From assembly GCA_964611145.1 (NCBI GenBank), contig CAZSYM010000048.1, positions 1 through 13,363 on the forward strand: a stretch of DNA of 13,363 nucleotides, written 5' to 3'. Under the pieces are notes generated by a model. The model worked only from the letters and a program-made list of their open reading frames with translations. It had not been told where the DNA came from and did not search any database. Each line of letters starts with the position of its first letter. Positions within the stretch are counted from its first letter, which is position 1. Position numbers and translations under genes: made by a program. Source of the DNA: WFQV01 sp964611145. Lineage in GTDB: Bacteria > Bacteroidota > Ignavibacteria > Ignavibacteriales > Melioribacteraceae. Of the stretch, positions 13,249-13,363 are shown piece by piece.

Positions 13249-13363
13249 GATTCGAATATGAGAGAGAAGAATAAATTCTCTCCCGAAAAAAACAATTTCC
13301 CCGCTTGTCTTTCGGAAATTCAAATACATGAAAGTTACTTCGTTTTTCCCAAAATTATATCTT
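13249..13363. other. Non-coding tail of the window
   Basis: No gene is supported here. An inverted repeat GAGAGAA-N7-TTCTCTC (13262-13268 and 13276-13282) follows the terminator, but no T-tract adjoins it on either strand in the right position. A TAATTTTG match on the minus strand (13357-13350) could be a promoter box, but the only frame it would serve runs antisense through the ALDH7 gene, so I give it no weight. Confidence 0.3.

Noticed and set aside
13262..13282. GAGAGAA/TTCTCTC inverted repeat as a second terminator
   Set aside because: There is no T-tract directly after it on either strand, and the strong terminator just upstream already explains the end of the transcript.
12868..13329. 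Minus-strand frame starting near 13329, with a TAATTTTG box upstream
   Set aside because: It runs through the terminator and the conserved C-terminus of the ALDH7 gene on the opposite strand and shows no protein family features.
1..13363. CRISPR arrays, tRNA or rRNA genes, insertion sequences, toxin-antitoxin or phage-defence genes
   Set aside because: I found no regularly spaced repeats, tRNA-like folds, terminal inverted repeats with transposases, or recognisable defence domains on either strand.

Overview
This is an ordinary chromosomal stretch of a bacterium, probably from the Bacteroidota/Chlorobiota/Ignavibacteriota (FCB) group. Two lines of evidence point there. Two intergenic regions carry TTTG-N19-TAnnTTTG, the Bacteroidota-type housekeeping promoter, with exactly the right spacer. 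Most Shine-Dalgarno sequences are also weak. Assignment to a class or genus is not possible from the window alone. I see no mobile element, CRISPR array, tRNA, rRNA or phage gene.

Layout. (1) Bases 1-273 are mostly non-coding, possibly with the tail of an upstream gene. (2) 274-5338 is a tightly packed plus-strand run: a short-chain dehydrogenase, a DUF971 zinc-site protein, pgsA and pgpA (two consecutive steps of phosphatidylglycerol synthesis), cinA, thpR and recA, closed by a hairpin terminator. (3) recX follows at 5410. (4) Behind its own promoter lies a glutaryl-CoA dehydrogenase (6131-7300), then a glycosyltransferase of lower G+C (7361-8641). (5) On the minus strand is a two-gene unit, rsmI (9279-9974) followed by an unrecognised 186-residue protein (8670-9230), converging on the glycosyltransferase. 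(6) After a 215-base divergent intergenic region come saccharopine dehydrogenase (10190-11530) and an ALDH7-type alpha-aminoadipic semialdehyde dehydrogenase (11663-13195), closed by a strong terminator.

How the genes work together. Saccharopine dehydrogenase and the ALDH7 enzyme catalyse consecutive steps of lysine breakdown (saccharopine to aminoadipate semialdehyde to 2-aminoadipate). Glutaryl-CoA dehydrogenase acts lower in the same route (glutaryl-CoA to crotonyl-CoA). The window therefore holds three enzymes of a eukaryote-like saccharopine pathway, in two transcription units. The lysine-ketoglutarate reductase, the aminoadipate transaminase and the 2-oxoadipate dehydrogenase are not here. 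The cinA-thpR-recA-recX order joins NMN salvage, RNA end chemistry and recombination, a housekeeping association.

No clearly new system is visible. The points most worth a second look are a 45-codon open frame whose stop overlaps the saccharopine dehydrogenase start (ATGA), the unrecognised protein lying in the same frame as rsmI beyond its stop, and possible operator palindromes upstream of both lysine genes.
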